Part shown: piece by piece, positions 6,571 to 7,230 of the stretch
Layout of the letters: each line of letters opens with the position of its first letter
Position numbering within the stretch: the first letter of the stretch is position 1
NCBI GenBank assembly: GCA_902766805.1
Contig: CACXFF010000297.1
Span: 1-7,230, forward strand
Origin: an uncultured Coriobacteriaceae bacterium
GTDB taxonomy: Bacteria > Actinomycetota > Coriobacteriia > Coriobacteriales > Atopobiaceae
Direction: 5' to 3'
Length of the DNA: 7,230 nucleotides
The notes under the pieces: model-generated
Seen by the model: the letters and a program-made list of their open reading frames with translations, nothing else
The model's database searches: none
What the model was told of the DNA's origin: nothing
Program-made: the position numbers and the translations under genes

Positions 6571-6593
6571 ACAAGAGATATTAGGGGACTACG

Positions 6594-7230
6594 ATGTTGA
6601 CACGTGCTACGAAGCCAACGAACAGCGCTAATCGCAGTACACGCGACGGCAAGCGGCCTTCGCTGTCGCACAAGCTGCTCTCCTTCCTGGTTTCGCTCTC
6701 CATGGTCAGTTCCACGGTGCCTGTGGAGGCACTCGCCGCTGCGACCAACGGCTCGGCCAGTGTGAAGGTGGACGATCCCACCTTGCAGGACGCCATCGAC
6801 AGCGGTGCCGTGACCATCTCGGGCGACGGCACCGTGATCAACGGTGACGGCACGGTGACCGTCGGCGATCCGCAGCAGCAGGAGTCTGCCGATCCGACGT
6901 CCGAGGCGGCGCCTGCGACGGCGCCCGCGACCGGCCAGACCGACCAGCGCCATGTGCTGCAGCAGTCGTTCACCGCGGCGGACGGCAACACCTGGCAGGT
7001 GGAGCTCTCGTACACCGACGCGGCGGCGATTCCCGAGAACGCCCAGCTCAAGGTCGTGCAGAGCGTGGCCACGCCCAAGGACCTGCGCGAGCGTCCCGAC
7101 CTGTACAAGAACCGCCCGGGCGAGCACGAGCGCTTCGTGTCGCCTGCGCTCTTGGCCGAGCAGCAGGCGGCGCTGGACCGCATGCTGGGCGTGGGCGAGG
7201 ACGACTACCGCTTCTATGCGGACTTCCTGA
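6594..7230 (+). CDS. secreted cell-surface protein, N-terminal part (runs off right edge)
   Basis: The frame from ATG 6594 is open for 212 codons to the window end; I translated it by hand. Residues 1-27 are a long basic n-region with R/K at 4, 7, 14, 17, 20, 21 and 27. A hydrophobic core follows at 28-44 (LLSFLVSLSMVSSTVPV). A signal peptidase I site EALA|A is at 45-49. After export come a segment with GDGTV twice (77-81, 84-88) and a Gln/Ala/Pro/Thr linker (93-116). Residues 121-157 (including SFTAADGNTWQVELSY and IPENAQLKV) form a beta-rich module that resembles repeats common in wall-anchored proteins of Gram-positive gut and oral bacteria. A sortase motif, if any, would be outside the window. 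AGGGGA (6583-6588) lies 5 bases before the start. The gene is preceded by an unusual AT-rich region with two inverted repeats, suggesting separate control. Export is well supported; adhesin function is inference. Confidence 0.85.
   Translation, partial: MLTRATKPTNSANRSTRDGKRPSLSHKLLSFLVSLSMVSSTVPVEALAAATNGSASVKVDDPTLQDAIDSGAVTISGDGTVINGDGTVTVGDPQQQESADPTSEAAPATAPATGQTDQRHVLQQSFTAADGNTWQVELSYTDAAAIPENAQLKVVQSVATPKDLRERPDLYKNRPGEHERFVSPALLAEQQAALDRMLGVGEDDYRFYADFL

Larger units (their letters stand above)
6122..6593. other. 472-bp gene-free region upstream of the surface-protein gene
   Basis: The left part (about 6122-6345) is GC-rich and contains no credible gene on either strand. The frames present give low-complexity peptides without ribosome-binding sites. 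From about 6345 composition changes abruptly: I count 76 G or C in the 220 bases 6361-6580 (35%), and only 17 of 60 at 6361-6420. This AT-rich part holds a direct repeat, two inverted repeats and a -10-like TATACT (6497-6502) with no good -35. It is probably the control region of the downstream gene. Confidence 0.7.

Overview
This is a high-GC bacterial window. It carries Shine-Dalgarno-led genes, an EF-G paralogue, a membrane diguanylate cyclase and an exported protein with a long basic signal peptide followed by a Gram-positive surface-protein type domain. Together these fit a high-GC Gram-positive. My best guess is an anaerobic Coriobacteriia relative (Olsenella/Collinsella/Atopobium-like), but this is inferred from gene style only; no rRNA or other taxonomic marker is present.

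Layout: (1) 1-447, minus strand: the N-terminal 149 residues of a GNAT N-acyltransferase, running off the left edge. (2) 448-711: a divergent intergenic region with a candidate promoter for the next gene. (3) 712-2046, plus: a 12-TM APC-superfamily amino-acid permease resembling the SteT serine/threonine exchanger branch. (4) 2047-2162: a short spacer with an 8-bp direct repeat and a possible 14-codon leader ORF. (5) 2163-3572, plus: a two-TM sensor with an extracytoplasmic domain, HAMP and an intact GGDEF domain. (6) 3573-4009: a 437-bp gene-free stretch holding two 63-bp tandem repeats rich in inverted repeats, a 14-bp perfect palindrome and a possible leader hairpin. (7) 4010-6064, plus: an EF-G-like GTPase (EF-G2/FusA2 type) with an altered G3 motif, closed by a strong intrinsic terminator at 6090-6121. 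(8) 6122-6593: a long gene-free stretch whose right half is strikingly AT-rich and carries two adjacent inverted repeats. (9) 6594-7230, plus: the first 212 residues of a secreted, probably large cell-surface protein, running off the right edge.

The genes do not form an obvious single pathway. Each has its own spacer and ribosome-binding site, so they are probably separate transcription units. A loose link is possible between nutrient uptake, environmental sensing through c-di-GMP and surface-protein expression, but nothing in the sequence proves it. I found no convincing undescribed multi-gene system. The most interesting signals are the tandem palindromic repeat, the G3 variant of the EF-G-like protein, and the AT-rich, hairpin-bearing control region of the surface-protein gene.
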